Assembly: GCF_039541575.1 (NCBI RefSeq)
Contig: NZ_BAABGM010000019.1
Coordinates: 1-54,219, forward strand
DNA from: Fodinibacter luteus
Lineage (GTDB): Bacteria; Actinomycetota; Actinomycetes; Actinomycetales; Dermatophilaceae
Direction of reading: 5' to 3'
DNA: 54,219 nt
Both the position numbers and the translations under genes were made by a program. The notes beneath the pieces are model-generated. The model saw only the letters and a list, made by a program, of their open reading frames with translations, made no database searches and was not told the DNA's origin. Positions 35,787 to 43,667 of this stretch are shown piece by piece (position 1 is the first letter of the stretch; every line of letters begins with the position of its first letter).

Positions 35787-36107
35787 TCACACCACGTGGA
35801 ACTCGACTCGGTACACCAGAGTGTCGTCGTCGATCGGCCCGGAGTGAGCCGCCCGAACCCGCAGTGCCTCACGATCGGTCTCCCCTGCTGCGACCACGTC
35901 GTCCTCGGTCACGGCCGAGAAGGGCAGCACCTCGAGCGAGTCGACCTCGATGATCGTGCCCGCGGCAGCGTAGCGCCCACCAACCTTGACCTGGGCTCGG
36001 CTCCACAGCCTGATCGAGACCGTCACGTCGCCGCGTGCGACCACGTCGCGAAGGTCTCGACTGAACATCACCTCCAAACGGTAGGCCGCATCGGGAAGCT
36101 GCGTCAT
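35787..36107 (-). CDS. ASCH-like domain protein
   Basis: This 106-residue protein resembles the ASCH/PUA-like fold. It has TVSIRLWSRAQVKVGGRY near residues 28-45, then VDSLEVLPFSAVTEDDV, AGETDREALRVRAAHSGPI and a final YRVEFHVV. Such domains bind RNA or modified nucleotides. It lies 120 bp upstream of the thioesterase, on the same strand, with its start codon within the array motif at 36100. Confidence 0.72.
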   Translation of the reverse strand: MTQLPDAAYRLEVMFSRDLRDVVARGDVTVSIRLWSRAQVKVGGRYAAAGTIIEVDSLEVLPFSAVTEDDVVAAGETDREALRVRAAHSGPIDDDTLVYRVEFHVV

Positions 36108-36117
36108 TGCGCCGCCT
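36100..36117 (+). repeat. Array motif, site k (divergent)
   Basis: TGCGTCATTGCGCCGCC is a variant of the right arm. It overlaps the start codon of the minus-strand ASCH-like gene. The following 25 bp match those after site h closely, which supports common descent. No convincing left arm was found. Confidence 0.5.
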
Positions 36118-36485
36118 GAACACCCTTCCCATCAGCGGCAAATGCGGACGCCGAAGACCATGCGCGCCTGCCGAAGAGCGGGACGGCGGTGAACGCACCT
36201 GCTCGTAGCCTGAGGCTATCTCGACGAGCACCGATACCGGGAGCCCGGCCGCGGCCGCCGATTACTGCGTCCTTCTTGCAGCGCGCTCTGTCACATCTCG
36301 TACGGCGGTCTTCGCGCGGATGGGCTTGAAGATGGCTCGATCGGGTCATGGACGTGCTGTGAGCCCGGGCGAAGTATGAAAGGCGCGCGAGTTGGCGGAA
36401 GGCACCGCCGATGCGAGTCGTGCACATGGGGCAGGGGCAGCGGCAGTCGGCCGCAGCCTGGCGGCGGTGAAGGACCGGTGGCGAC
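36108..36485. other. Upstream region of the secreted esterase
   Basis: No gene was supported. The first 35 bp are the conserved cassette head shared with site h. The remainder carries no clear promoter that I can defend. Confidence 0.4.
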
Positions 36486-37838
36486 ATGCGAGTGATGCGG
36501 ACGTTGGGTGCGGTCGTCGGGACGGTCGTTCTCGGATTGTCGACGGTGGTGGCGAGCGCGGCTACGGCGACGGCCGCCCGCCCTGAGGTGGTGTCCGAGC
36601 CCTACGACTACCGGTCCTTCGAGTGCGGCTACCCGATCGAGGTCGCCGGTGAGTTCACCTCCGCCGTCGTGAGCCGCCCGCGTTCGCCGAAGGAACCGGA
36701 TGTCTTGTACTTCCATGGGCGCTTCTCGTTCCGGGAGGTGTGGACCAACCCCGGCACCGGTGCCAGGTTCGTCATCCGCGGCACCTGGCTGGAGGCCGAT
36801 GTGACCGCCACCCTGGTCGAGGACAACGTCTACGAGTACACCGTCATCCAGGCCGGCCAGCCGTTCGTCGTCGAGGACTCCACGGGGCGGGTCATCGCCC
36901 GCGAGCGGGGCGTGCTCCGCTACCAGATCCTGTGGGACACGGACGGGAACTTCGTCGACTTCCTCGGCGTGGACGTCCGCGGCCCCCACTCCAGCCTGAA
37001 TACCTGCAGGTACGCCGCCGACCTCATCGGGCTGACCAACAGCACGTCATCGCAGCGGTACACCCTGCGTCCGGCCGGCACGACCGGGTCCCCGCTGGGT
37101 TACGTCGAGTACCTCCCCCCGTCGTACGGTCAAGCCACGAGCCCCCTGCTGGTCTTCCTGCACGGCTCCGGAGAGAGCGGCGACGGGTCCGCCGACGCGC
37201 TCGCCGTCCAGGCCGAACAGGCCATCCCGCGCCACATCGCCTATGACGGGTGGCCGGACGAGCGCCCCTTCGTCGTCCTGGCTCCCCAGCACGACGACAC
37301 CGGTGGCGGACCCGGCTACGAGCACTGCGACGACGTCGCCTTCGGCGGCTCCTGCTTCCTGACGACGTGGCACGACCGCGGTCACCTCAGCACCGAAGCG
37401 CCCTGCTTCACACCCGACGAGGTGCGCGACTTCATCACCTACGCCGTGGGCGCCTACGACGTCGACCCGGCCAGGGTGTACCTGACCGGGCTCAGCTGTG
37501 GCGGGTTCGGCGCGTGGGAGTACCTCGAGATTCAGGGCGACGCGCAGGTGGCCGCAGCCGTTCCCATCGCCGGCGAGGGCCGCCCCGCCTGGGAGGCCGT
37601 CGGCTGCGATCTGGCCTCCGTGCCGACCTGGGCCTTCCACGGCGCGCTCGACGACGTCATAGACCCCCAGGGCAGCATCGTCCCCATCACCGGTCTGCGG
37701 AACCAGTGCGGGGTAGCGGACGAAGAGGCCGGGCTGACGGTCTACCCCCACCGCGACCACGACTCCTGGAACATCACCTACGCGCAAGGCTCCCCCGTCG
37801 ACATCTACACCTGGCTGCTCGACCACACCTCACCCTGA
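36486..37838 (+). CDS. Secreted alpha/beta-hydrolase (depolymerase/phospholipase-like esterase)
   Basis: This 450-residue exported protein has a Sec signal peptide at 1-31 (VVLGLSTVVASAATATAA). A beta-rich N-terminal domain (about 32-185) of unknown type is followed by an esterase domain. That domain has LLVFLHGSGESGDG (oxyanion region, about 220-233), a nucleophile elbow LTGLSCGGFGAWEYL with Ser near 338, an Asp in GALDDVIDP and a His in HRDHDSWN. The layout is like PHB-depolymerase/LpqC-type esterases. Several paired cysteines fit an extracellular location. The family cannot fix the substrate. ATG 36495 is an alternative start. Confidence 0.82.
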   Translation: MRVMRTLGAVVGTVVLGLSTVVASAATATAARPEVVSEPYDYRSFECGYPIEVAGEFTSAVVSRPRSPKEPDVLYFHGRFSFREVWTNPGTGARFVIRGTWLEADVTATLVEDNVYEYTVIQAGQPFVVEDSTGRVIARERGVLRYQILWDTDGNFVDFLGVDVRGPHSSLNTCRYAADLIGLTNSTSSQRYTLRPAGTTGSPLGYVEYLPPSYGQATSPLLVFLHGSGESGDGSADALAVQAEQAIPRHIAYDGWPDERPFVVLAPQHDDTGGGPGYEHCDDVAFGGSCFLTTWHDRGHLSTEAPCFTPDEVRDFITYAVGAYDVDPARVYLTGLSCGGFGAWEYLEIQGDAQVAAAVPIAGEGRPAWEAVGCDLASVPTWAFHGALDDVIDPQGSIVPITGLRNQCGVADEEAGLTVYPHRDHDSWNITYAQGSPVDIYTWLLDHTSP

Positions 37839-37929
37839 ACCCCACCAACACCCGCTCACCTCCTCCGGGACCGACCCGGCGCCCGCCGACGCCAGAAGCG
37901 GAGTGACGCTCGGTGGAACGTCCGACCAT

Positions 37930-37966
37930 CAGTTCCGGACGGATCGAGGTGCAGTCTCATCGCCGC
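37930..37966 (+). repeat. Array motif, site d, with extended match to site i
   Basis: The right arm is TGCAGTCTCATCGCCGC from 37950. The 20 bp before it match those before site i almost exactly. The left arm is unclear; the best candidate is GTGACGCTC near 37903. Confidence 0.55.
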
Positions 37967-38039
37967 CTGTCGAACAGGTGCGCGGCGAGGCCATCCGCCG
38001 CCCCCGACTGGCGAGTGAATCGGCTGCTTAGCCGGTAGG

Positions 38040-38726
38040 TCACCGGGCGGCGTGACGACCCCCTGGCTTCCCCGCTGAAGGCGGTCTGCGTCGTTGGTAC
38101 CACTGAAGTCCCCACCCAATCGTCAACATGGCGAGGACGAAGGCACCAAGTGCGGCGAAGGCCACCATGCCGAGGAACAATTGGTCTGTCAGCGAGGCAT
38201 CTTCGTCATAGCCCGAAACCTGATACCCAACGCCCAAAACGGTGAGAACGAGAACGAAGGCGGCCCAAGCCCAGCCGAATGTCGACCTCACGGCACGCCG
38301 CCATATTGGACGCCTCGGAAAACCCTCAACATGGGGGCGCAGCTTGGACCACTCGAACTGCTCCTCGAAGGGTCCGCCCAACGCCTTCCACGCCGCCAGT
38401 GCAGGAATGGGAGTCGACCACGACTGTGCGGACAGGCGGGCGGCCGCTTGGACCGCTTCCTCGAGGTCCAGCATCGCCTCCTCCGTGTACCGGTACGGCG
38501 AGTCGGCGGACGGTTCGCCATCGAAGAGCCCCTCCCGGCTCGTGATGAGCCGGTCGAGGTCGATGACGAGGTGCCGCACGGCGAATCCGTCGCTCGATCG
38601 CCGGATCGTCGTGAGAAAGACATCTGAAGCCGTGCTGCTCCTGGGCATTGCGCCGATGACACGCCCAGCGCCGCGGTAGTCCGCCACAAGGCGGGATACG
38701 GCCTCAAGGTCTGGCGTGCTCTGCAC
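38040..38726 (-). CDS. Membrane protein of unknown function
   Basis: A protein of up to 228 residues has a soluble N-terminal part (about 1-155, with YRGAGRVIGAMPRSS and several Trp residues). Two C-terminal membrane helices follow (about 165-185 and 197-222), then a basic tail. No family recognised. The start is uncertain. GTG 38726 gives VQSTPDLEAVSRL; the frame remains open much further upstream, but there it only shadows the hydrolase fragment on the other strand. Confidence 0.6.
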   Translation of the reverse strand: MQSTPDLEAVSRLVADYRGAGRVIGAMPRSSTASDVFLTTIRRSSDGFAVRHLVIDLDRLITSREGLFDGEPSADSPYRYTEEAMLDLEEAVQAAARLSAQSWSTPIPALAAWKALGGPFEEQFEWSKLRPHVEGFPRRPIWRRAVRSTFGWAWAAFVLVLTVLGVGYQVSGYDEDASLTDQLFLGMVAFAALGAFVLAMLTIGWGLQWYQRRRPPSAGKPGGRHAAR

Positions 38727-38732
38727 GATTGA

Positions 38733-39436
38733 GTATGGCGCTGGACGTTCGCCCGCGGGAAGACGCCCCCTACTAAATACGGCGACCGGCCCTTGGTGCT
38801 CGTTGGTCACTCGTTCGGAACGGTGCTCGGCGTCCGCATCGCCGAGCGGGCCGCTGAGCAGGTGTCGGCCTACGTGGGTGCCGCGCAGGTCGCGAACTGG
38901 GCACTGCAGGAGGAGCGCTCCTACGACTGGGCGGTGGACGAGGCCCGCCGGTCCGGGAACCGCAAGGCGCAAACAGCCTTGGAGCAGATCGGGCGGCCCG
39001 TCGCGGGCCAGTACGCGTCGGGGACGAGCGGGGTCAAGACTCAGCGCCGCTGGGTCGGCACGCTGGGTGGGGTGGCCGCCGACCCGCGGTTCGTGCCGCG
39101 GTGGGCGCTCAGCGTCTTCACCAGCCGGGGGTACCCGCTGTCCGCGAAGCTGCGCTACCTGAAGGCGATGGATCGCTCGATGGATCTCCTGTGGCCCCAC
39201 CTGTGCGCGGAGGTCGACCTCAGGCGTGAGGTGGTGGCCCTGCCGGTGCCCGTCTACCTCTTTGCCGGCCAGCAGGACCGGATCACCGACCTGGCGCAGA
39301 TCCAGGAGTGGTTCGCAGCCTGCAGAGCCCGGCCAAACACCTGAAGGTCCTCGACGACGCCGGGCACCTCAACCTCTACGAAGAGCCCGAGCGATTCATT
39401 GCCTTCATGGACGCCGTGCGCGCGAGTCTCACCTGA
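38733..39436 (+). pseudogene. Alpha/beta-hydrolase, 5'-truncated and frameshifted
   Basis: The plus strand reads KYGDRPLVLVGHSFGTVLG, with the nucleophile Ser in GHSFG, and on through PVPVYLFAGQQDRITDL. The natural end DDAGHLNLYEEPERF (catalytic His) lies in another frame after a shift near 39320. The first 100 or so residues expected before the nucleophile are missing: upstream of about 38760 the sequence belongs to the divergent membrane gene. Its last codon (TGA 39434-39436) forms the left arm of cassette site e. This is a dead cassette gene whose attC-like site survives. Confidence 0.78.
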
Positions 39437-39488
39437 GAGCGTCAGTTGGCCAAAGGCGCCCGGACCGGCGAAGGCGGTTGCGTCTCAG
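39433..39488 (+). repeat. attC-like cassette site e
   Basis: The left arm CTGAGAgCGtCA (39433-39444) overlaps the hydrolase stop. The right arm TGCGTCTCAG is at 39479-39488. All ten right-arm bases pair, leaving two single bases (G and T) bulged on the left arm. Total length 56 bp. This is the clearest site in the array. Confidence 0.7.
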
Positions 39489-39547
39489 CCGCGAGTTGGG
39501 CGTCGTGGGGGGGAGGTCCAGGTAGACCATTGGTTAGAGCGTGTCTG

Positions 39548-40366
39548 TTAATGGCTGGCTCGGTGGGTCAGGATCACCATTCCGAGGATGAAGCCGCCGA
39601 GGTAGGTGACGGCGTACTTGTCGTAGCGGGTGGCCAGTCCGCGCCACTGCTTGGCCCGGCTGAATGAGCGTTCGATGGTATTGCGCTGCTTGTAGATGTC
39701 GCTGTCGAACCCGGGTGGTCGGCCGCCTTTGGAGCCCTTGGCTTTACGGCGGGCGATCTGGTCGCTCTTCTCGGGGATGGTGTGCTTGATCTTCCTGCCC
39801 CGCAGGAACGTTCGGGTGCTCGGGTGCGAGTACGCCTTGTCCGCCAGGAGCCGGAAGTCCTCGTCGTATCCGCCCTCAGCCAGAGCCTTCACCAAGGTGG
39901 CCAGCATCGGGTTGTCCCCGGCTTGGCCGCCGGTCACCAACGCGAGCACCGGCGTGCAGGTGCGGTCCGCCAGGGCGTGGATCTTGGTGCTCAGCCCGCC
40001 GCGGGAGCGACCCAGCGCGTGGTCAGGCGGCTCCCCGGGCACCACCCGAGAATTCGTGTAGTTCGATCCTGCCCCCTGTGTCGTCCGCAGGGTCGCCGAC
40101 GACGGAGTCCCGGCGTGCTCCGGCGGCGTGCTGGTGGGCCCGCACGATCGTGGAGTCGATCGACAGGATCGCCTCCACCTCCTCGCTGTCCAGCGTGGCT
40201 TGGCCGCGCACCGCCGCGAGCATCTGCACGTACGTGCCGTCGGTTGACCACAGCCGATGCCGCTGCCACACAGACTGATGCGGCCCGAACGTCTCCGGCA
40301 GGTCACGCCATGGCGACCCGGTGCGGAACCGCCAGATGATCCCCTCCAACGTCGTGCGGTGGTCAT
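39548..40366 (-). CDS. IS5-type transposase, C-terminal DDE frame
   Basis: The functional part starts about NYTNSRVVPGEP (near 40065). It carries GRSRGGLSTKIHALAD, the second Asp in LLADKAYS, and the YKQRNTIERSFSRAKQWRGLATRYDK block with the catalytic Glu. The sequence upstream in this frame is out-of-frame shadow of orfA. Expression as a fusion needs a frame change in the overlap around 40023-40090. Confidence 0.82.
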   Translation of the reverse strand: MTTARRWRGSSGGSAPGRHGVTCRRRSGRISLCGSGIGCGQPTARTCRCSRRCAAKPRWTARRWRRSCRSTPRSCGPTSTPPEHAGTPSSATLRTTQGAGSNYTNSRVVPGEPPDHALGRSRGGLSTKIHALADRTCTPVLALVTGGQAGDNPMLATLVKALAEGGYDEDFRLLADKAYSHPSTRTFLRGRKIKHTIPEKSDQIARRKAKGSKGGRPPGFDSDIYKQRNTIERSFSRAKQWRGLATRYDKYAVTYLGGFILGMVILTHRASH

Positions 40367-40466
40367 TCCACGGGCGCCCCCGTCGACCCGCGTCCTGCGG
40401 CATCACCGACTCGAGGACATCCCACAACTCGTCACTGATCACGCCATCACGAAGCATGACGGCCAC
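40023..40466 (-). CDS. IS5-type transposase, N-terminal frame (orfA)
   Basis: This 147-residue frame has the IS5 N-terminus (SDELWDVLESVMPQ, then WRFRTGSPWRDLPETFG) and the first catalytic Asp in AILSIDSTIVRAHQHAAGA. It runs on 65 bp past the point where homology switches to the C-terminal frame, as in IS427-type elements that use ribosomal frameshifting. A GGGGGC run near 40075 is a candidate slip site. Confidence 0.82.
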   Translation of the reverse strand: MAVMLRDGVISDELWDVLESVMPQDAGRRGRPWNDHRTTLEGIIWRFRTGSPWRDLPETFGPHQSVWQRHRLWSTDGTYVQMLAAVRGQATLDSEEVEAILSIDSTIVRAHQHAAGARRDSVVGDPADDTGGRIELHEFSGGARGAA

Positions 40467-40504
40467 GATGCCGTGCCCGGCCTCAGATCTTTAGCAGACA
40501 CGCT

Positions 40505-41749
40505 CTAGTTGCGACCCGGCAGCGCGGCCTCGATGATGCGAGCTGCGGCGGCCGCGCCGTCTTCGCGCTCGTACTGATCGCGCACTCTCGTGGCCGCGTT
40601 GCGGTAGGCGGGGTCGTCGAGGACCCGCCGCACGGCGGTCAGGAATGCCGGCTTCGACACGTGCTGGGGTGAGAATGCGATCGCGTTGCCCTGTCGCTGG
40701 CAAACGCGCACGTTCCATGTCTGTTCAGGTTGCAGGCCCATCCCGACGAACGGGATGCCCGTCGCGCAGGCGGTCTGCACGGTTCCCTGCCCACCGTGAA
40801 GCACGGCCGCGTCGACCAGTCCGCCAAGCAGGTGCGCGGGCAGCAGGTCGGTCACGTGGATGTTGGGAGGCACCACGTCGCCGGGCTCTAGATAGTGCCG
40901 GATGGGCGCGAGGACATTGATCGGCAGAGTGCCCAACTGGGTGGCGGCGGCCAGCGCCAGCTCACGCCGGGCCGACGAGCCCAGACCCAGGTAGATCAGC
41001 GGCTCCGGGGCGGCTGCCAGCGTGCGCACGAGTGCGGGCACCTCGCCGCCGAGGCGGGCGAAGATCGGCCCGACGCGCTGGTAGTTCTCGGGCAGCGCGA
41101 AGTCGTCGAGCTCCCACGGCATGACCGTGACGAGGTTGACGTCGGCCTCCAACAGCGAGGCGACCGTCCGCAACGGTGCGACACCGTTGGCGTGAGCCAC
41201 CGCCGACAGCGCGCGCGGCGCGAGTGGGGCCCGGGTGTAGACCCACCGGAACGCGGCGGTCGCGATGCGGTCAGCAGTGCCGGCGATCGGTCCCTGGCCA
41301 GCGACGAACCGGAATCGGCGCACCTGGCGAACCTGCGGGCCGGTCAGCGCGAACGGCACGGGGTAGTACAGCGGCACACCCTCGGCACGAGCCGAGATCA
41401 TCGAGGTGACGTTGCTGCCGATCACGACCGCCGCAGCCCGGTGCTGGCGGATCATCCGCCTCTCGACCGCGACGCGCGCGGCGACCAGCTCGCGCGTGAA
41501 GGGACTGCGGATCGCCTTGCCCTGGTCGAAGTCGATCGCCCGCTGGCGCTCCTGCGCCGACCACGAGGGTGAGCACGGGTGGTACTCGAAGCCGGCCTCG
41601 CTGATCAAGTGCACGAAGTCGTCCTCGTAGCCCATGAACACCGCCCGATGGGCGGGGTCAAGTGCCCGGGCGACCTCGATCATGCGGGTGGTCTCCGCGA
41701 GGTTGAAGGTAACGGGGCAGAACAGCACACTGGCCACACTTGCAGTCAA
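40505..41749 (-). CDS. GT1-family glycosyltransferase (MGT/UGT-like)
   Basis: This 414-residue GT-B glycosyltransferase has VLFCPVTFNLAETTRMIEVARAL at the N-terminus, YLGLGSSARRELALAA at the domain hinge, and the donor-binding region AVLHGGQGTVQTACATGIPFVGMGLQPEQTWN near 310-345. Here HGG and the later Gln contact the nucleotide sugar. The stop codon TAG at 40505-40507 is built from the IS end plus its TA duplication, so the C-terminus after ALPGRN was probably altered by the insertion. The start (TTG 41749 or GTG 41737) is uncertain. Confidence 0.82.
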   Translation of the reverse strand: MTASVASVLFCPVTFNLAETTRMIEVARALDPAHRAVFMGYEDDFVHLISEAGFEYHPCSPSWSAQERQRAIDFDQGKAIRSPFTRELVAARVAVERRMIRQHRAAAVVIGSNVTSMISARAEGVPLYYPVPFALTGPQVRQVRRFRFVAGQGPIAGTADRIATAAFRWVYTRAPLAPRALSAVAHANGVAPLRTVASLLEADVNLVTVMPWELDDFALPENYQRVGPIFARLGGEVPALVRTLAAAPEPLIYLGLGSSARRELALAAATQLGTLPINVLAPIRHYLEPGDVVPPNIHVTDLLPAHLLGGLVDAAVLHGGQGTVQTACATGIPFVGMGLQPEQTWNVRVCQRQGNAIAFSPQHVSKPAFLTAVRRVLDDPAYRNAATRVRDQYEREDGAAAAARIIEAALPGRN

Positions 41750-42034
41750 TCAGGCTCCAGAAGCCGATGGAGACCCCGGGATGGGAGCAGCACATGCTCG
41801 CCCAACCCCCCGGCGTCCGTGCGCGTAACGGGCAGCACGAAGCCGGGCCGGGTCACCCGACAGGGGTCGACGGACGCCTCCACACCCCCCCAAGAACACG
41901 GACCGTCTCAACGCCTGCAGGGGGCTGCCACCACGGCGGGCCCGGGTCTACCGTCGGATGGTTCGAGTGCCTGGCCGCGGTGGCGGCGGGCGTGGTTGAG
42001 GCCTCTGTATGGGTCGCCGCGCGAGGTGATCCCA
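41750..42034. other. Divergent gap between glycosyltransferase and recombinase
   Basis: It holds array motif m and otherwise no supported gene. Confidence 0.4.
41904..41915 (+). repeat. Array motif, site m (degenerate)
   Basis: CGTCTCAACGCC matches the core of site f exactly but is preceded by CC instead of TG. It separates the glycosyltransferase from the recombinase/toxin cassette. Confidence 0.45.
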
Positions 42035-42949
42035 ATGTCCACTCCGACCATGCTGTTGCCGTTCCAGCCGGCCACCATGTCCACCGCCCAGGTCGCGGCG
42101 GTCTCGTTCCTGGCTCGCTACTCCGGCCGAACTCACCGCCTGTATCAGTTCCAGCTGCGGGAGTGGTTCGCCTGGTGCGAACGCAACAGCTTGGACCCGC
42201 TGGTCGGGGTCCAACGCGCGCACGTCGAGCTCTACATCCGCAGCCTGGGCGAGCGCGGCCTGATGGACTCCAGCGTGGTGTCGATGATGAACGGGGTGCG
42301 TGGCTTCTTCCGGTTCGCGCACATCGACGGGCTCATCCCGGCGGACCCGGCCGTCTACGCCCGCCTGCCCAAGGTGCAGCGCGACGAGTCCCGCACCCAG
42401 GGCCTGGACCGGCTCGAGCTGATCCGCTTCCTGCAGGTTGCCCAGACCATCACCGTCCACCACGGCGCCCTGGCATACCTGCTCGGCATCAACGCCCTGC
42501 GGGCATCCGAGGCCGCTGCGGTTCGGATCGAGGACTACGCGGAGTCGCTGCGGGGGCATCGCGTCCTGCGGCTGGTCGGCAAGGGAAACAAGCCCGCGAC
42601 GATGCCGATCACCGTGCCGGTGCTACGCGTCCTGGAGGCCTGCCGCGGCGAACGCATCGAGGGTCCGCTGGTCCTGCGACCAACATCCGGCAAACCGATC
42701 GACCGGCGCGACGCCTACCGGATGGTCACCCGGATCGCGAAGGCAGCCGGCATCCCACGGCACATCAGCCCCCACTCGCTGCGGCACGCCGCGATCACCA
42801 ACGCCCTGGATGCCGGGGTGCCGCTTCGCGACGCGCAGATCCTCGCCCGCCACGCCGACCCCAGAACCACCGAGCACTACGACCGCGCCCGCGGCAACCT
42901 GGACCGCCACGCAGTGCACTTCCTCACCGCCTACGTCGCCGGCGTCTGA
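42035..42949 (+). CDS. Tyrosine recombinase (XerC/D-like integrase)
   Basis: This 304-residue recombinase has a SAM-like N-terminal core-binding domain (about 15-100, RTHRLYQFQLREWFAWCE) and a catalytic domain. The catalytic residues are Arg in INALRASEAAAVR, Lys in GKGNKPATMP, His-x-x-Arg in HSLRHAAITN, His in ARHADPRTTEHY and the nucleophile Tyr in the same motif. I see no insertion matching the extra IntI helix, so it is not a standard integron integrase. A good ribosome site (GAGGTGAT) precedes ATG 42035. It shares its cassette with the toxin-antitoxin genes. Confidence 0.9.
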   Translation: MSTPTMLLPFQPATMSTAQVAAVSFLARYSGRTHRLYQFQLREWFAWCERNSLDPLVGVQRAHVELYIRSLGERGLMDSSVVSMMNGVRGFFRFAHIDGLIPADPAVYARLPKVQRDESRTQGLDRLELIRFLQVAQTITVHHGALAYLLGINALRASEAAAVRIEDYAESLRGHRVLRLVGKGNKPATMPITVPVLRVLEACRGERIEGPLVLRPTSGKPIDRRDAYRMVTRIAKAAGIPRHISPHSLRHAAITNALDAGVPLRDAQILARHADPRTTEHYDRARGNLDRHAVHFLTAYVAGV

Positions 42950-42980
42950 TGCACCCAGTTGCACGAATGGAGGCAAAGCG

Positions 42981-42992
42981 CCACAATTGTGG
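42981..42992. promoter_or_regulatory. Palindromic operator of the toxin-antitoxin operon
   Basis: CCACAATTGTGG is a perfect 12-bp palindrome ending 2 bp before the antitoxin ATG. Phd/YefM-type antitoxins repress their own promoter through such sites. Confidence 0.6.
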
Positions 42993-42994
42993 TC

Positions 42995-43261
42995 ATGAGC
43001 ATTGAGCCGCTTCGTGAGGTCCGAGACCACTTCAGCGACGTCGTGGACCGTGTCGAGCGCGAGCACGAGAGGGTGACGGTCACCCGTAACGGTCGCGCAG
43101 CCGCGGTGATCATCAGCCCGGAGGACCTGGCCGAGCTCGAGGAGACCCTCGCCGTCCTCAGTGACCCACTGGCTCTGGCCGACATCCGTGAGGCCGACGC
43201 TGCGTACGCCGCTGGTGACGTGGTTCGAGGGGCCGATGCGGTCCGCGCCCTGCGTTCATGA
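42995..43261 (+). CDS. Phd/YefM-type antitoxin
   Basis: This 88-residue antitoxin opens with the Phd/YefM DNA-binding domain (LREVRDHFSDVVDRVEREHERVTVTRNGRAAAVIIS, shown here as one motif spanning residues 7-42). It ends with an acidic tail that would wrap the toxin. ATG 42995 follows the palindromic operator. It overlaps the toxin gene (ATGA), the usual co-expression arrangement. Confidence 0.88.
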   Translation: MSIEPLREVRDHFSDVVDRVEREHERVTVTRNGRAAAVIISPEDLAELEETLAVLSDPLALADIREADAAYAAGDVVRGADAVRALRS

Positions 43262-43539
43262 CGCAAAGCTCCACCTACGAGCTGGTCCTTACCCCGCCGG
43301 CGGTCCGGGCACTCCGGTCGGGGCTTCCCGAGTCGGTCGCGGCCGCAGTGATCGAGTTCCTCACCGGCGCCCTGGTCGAGAACCCGCAACGGGTAGGCAA
43401 ACCACTGCGTGGAGACCTGGCTGGCATTCACTCCGCTCGACGCGGCACCTACCGGGTGTTGTACCGCATCAACGCGAAAGATCGGGAAGTGGTCATCCTG
43501 CGGATCGACCACCGAACTGACGTCTACCGTCCCAGCTGA
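43258..43539 (+). CDS. RelE/ParE-superfamily toxin
   Basis: This 93-residue toxin has the RelE fold pattern: LVLTPPAVRALRS, GKPLRGDLAGIHSARRG, TYRVLYRINAKDREVVILRIDHRTDVYR. Arg and Tyr residues near the C-terminus match those used in mRNA cleavage by RelE-type toxins. Its TGA starts cassette site f. A toxin-antitoxin pair in an array is typical of sedentary integrons, where it stabilises the array. Confidence 0.9.
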   Translation: MTQSSTYELVLTPPAVRALRSGLPESVAAAVIEFLTGALVENPQRVGKPLRGDLAGIHSARRGTYRVLYRINAKDREVVILRIDHRTDVYRPS

Positions 43540-43586
43540 GGCCGCGCAGCGCCCGGGACCCTGCCACGCGTTCAATCTGCGTCTCA
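43537..43586 (+). repeat. attC-like cassette site f
   Basis: The left arm TGAGgcCGCgcAG (43537-43549) overlaps the toxin stop codon. The right arm CTGCGTCTCA is at 43577-43586. Nine of ten right-arm bases pair. Site length 50 bp. Confidence 0.6.
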
Positions 43587-43667
43587 ACGCCGCATCGGCG
43601 CAGCCCCGTTGAACGGCGTCCGGCTTCGAGGACCAGTTGCTGTTCTCGACATGTCAGCCGCAGGTGG

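Larger units (their letters stand above)
39537..40505 (-). mobile_element. IS5-family (IS427-like) insertion sequence
   Basis: The element is 969 bp, bounded by 15-bp inverted ends (39537-39551 and 40491-40505, one mismatch, GAGCGTGTCTGYTAA) and flanked by a TA duplication (39535-39536, 40506-40507). It contains the two overlapping transposase frames listed below. It sits 48 bp after cassette site e and directly abuts the glycosyltransferase 3' end. Confidence 0.9.
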
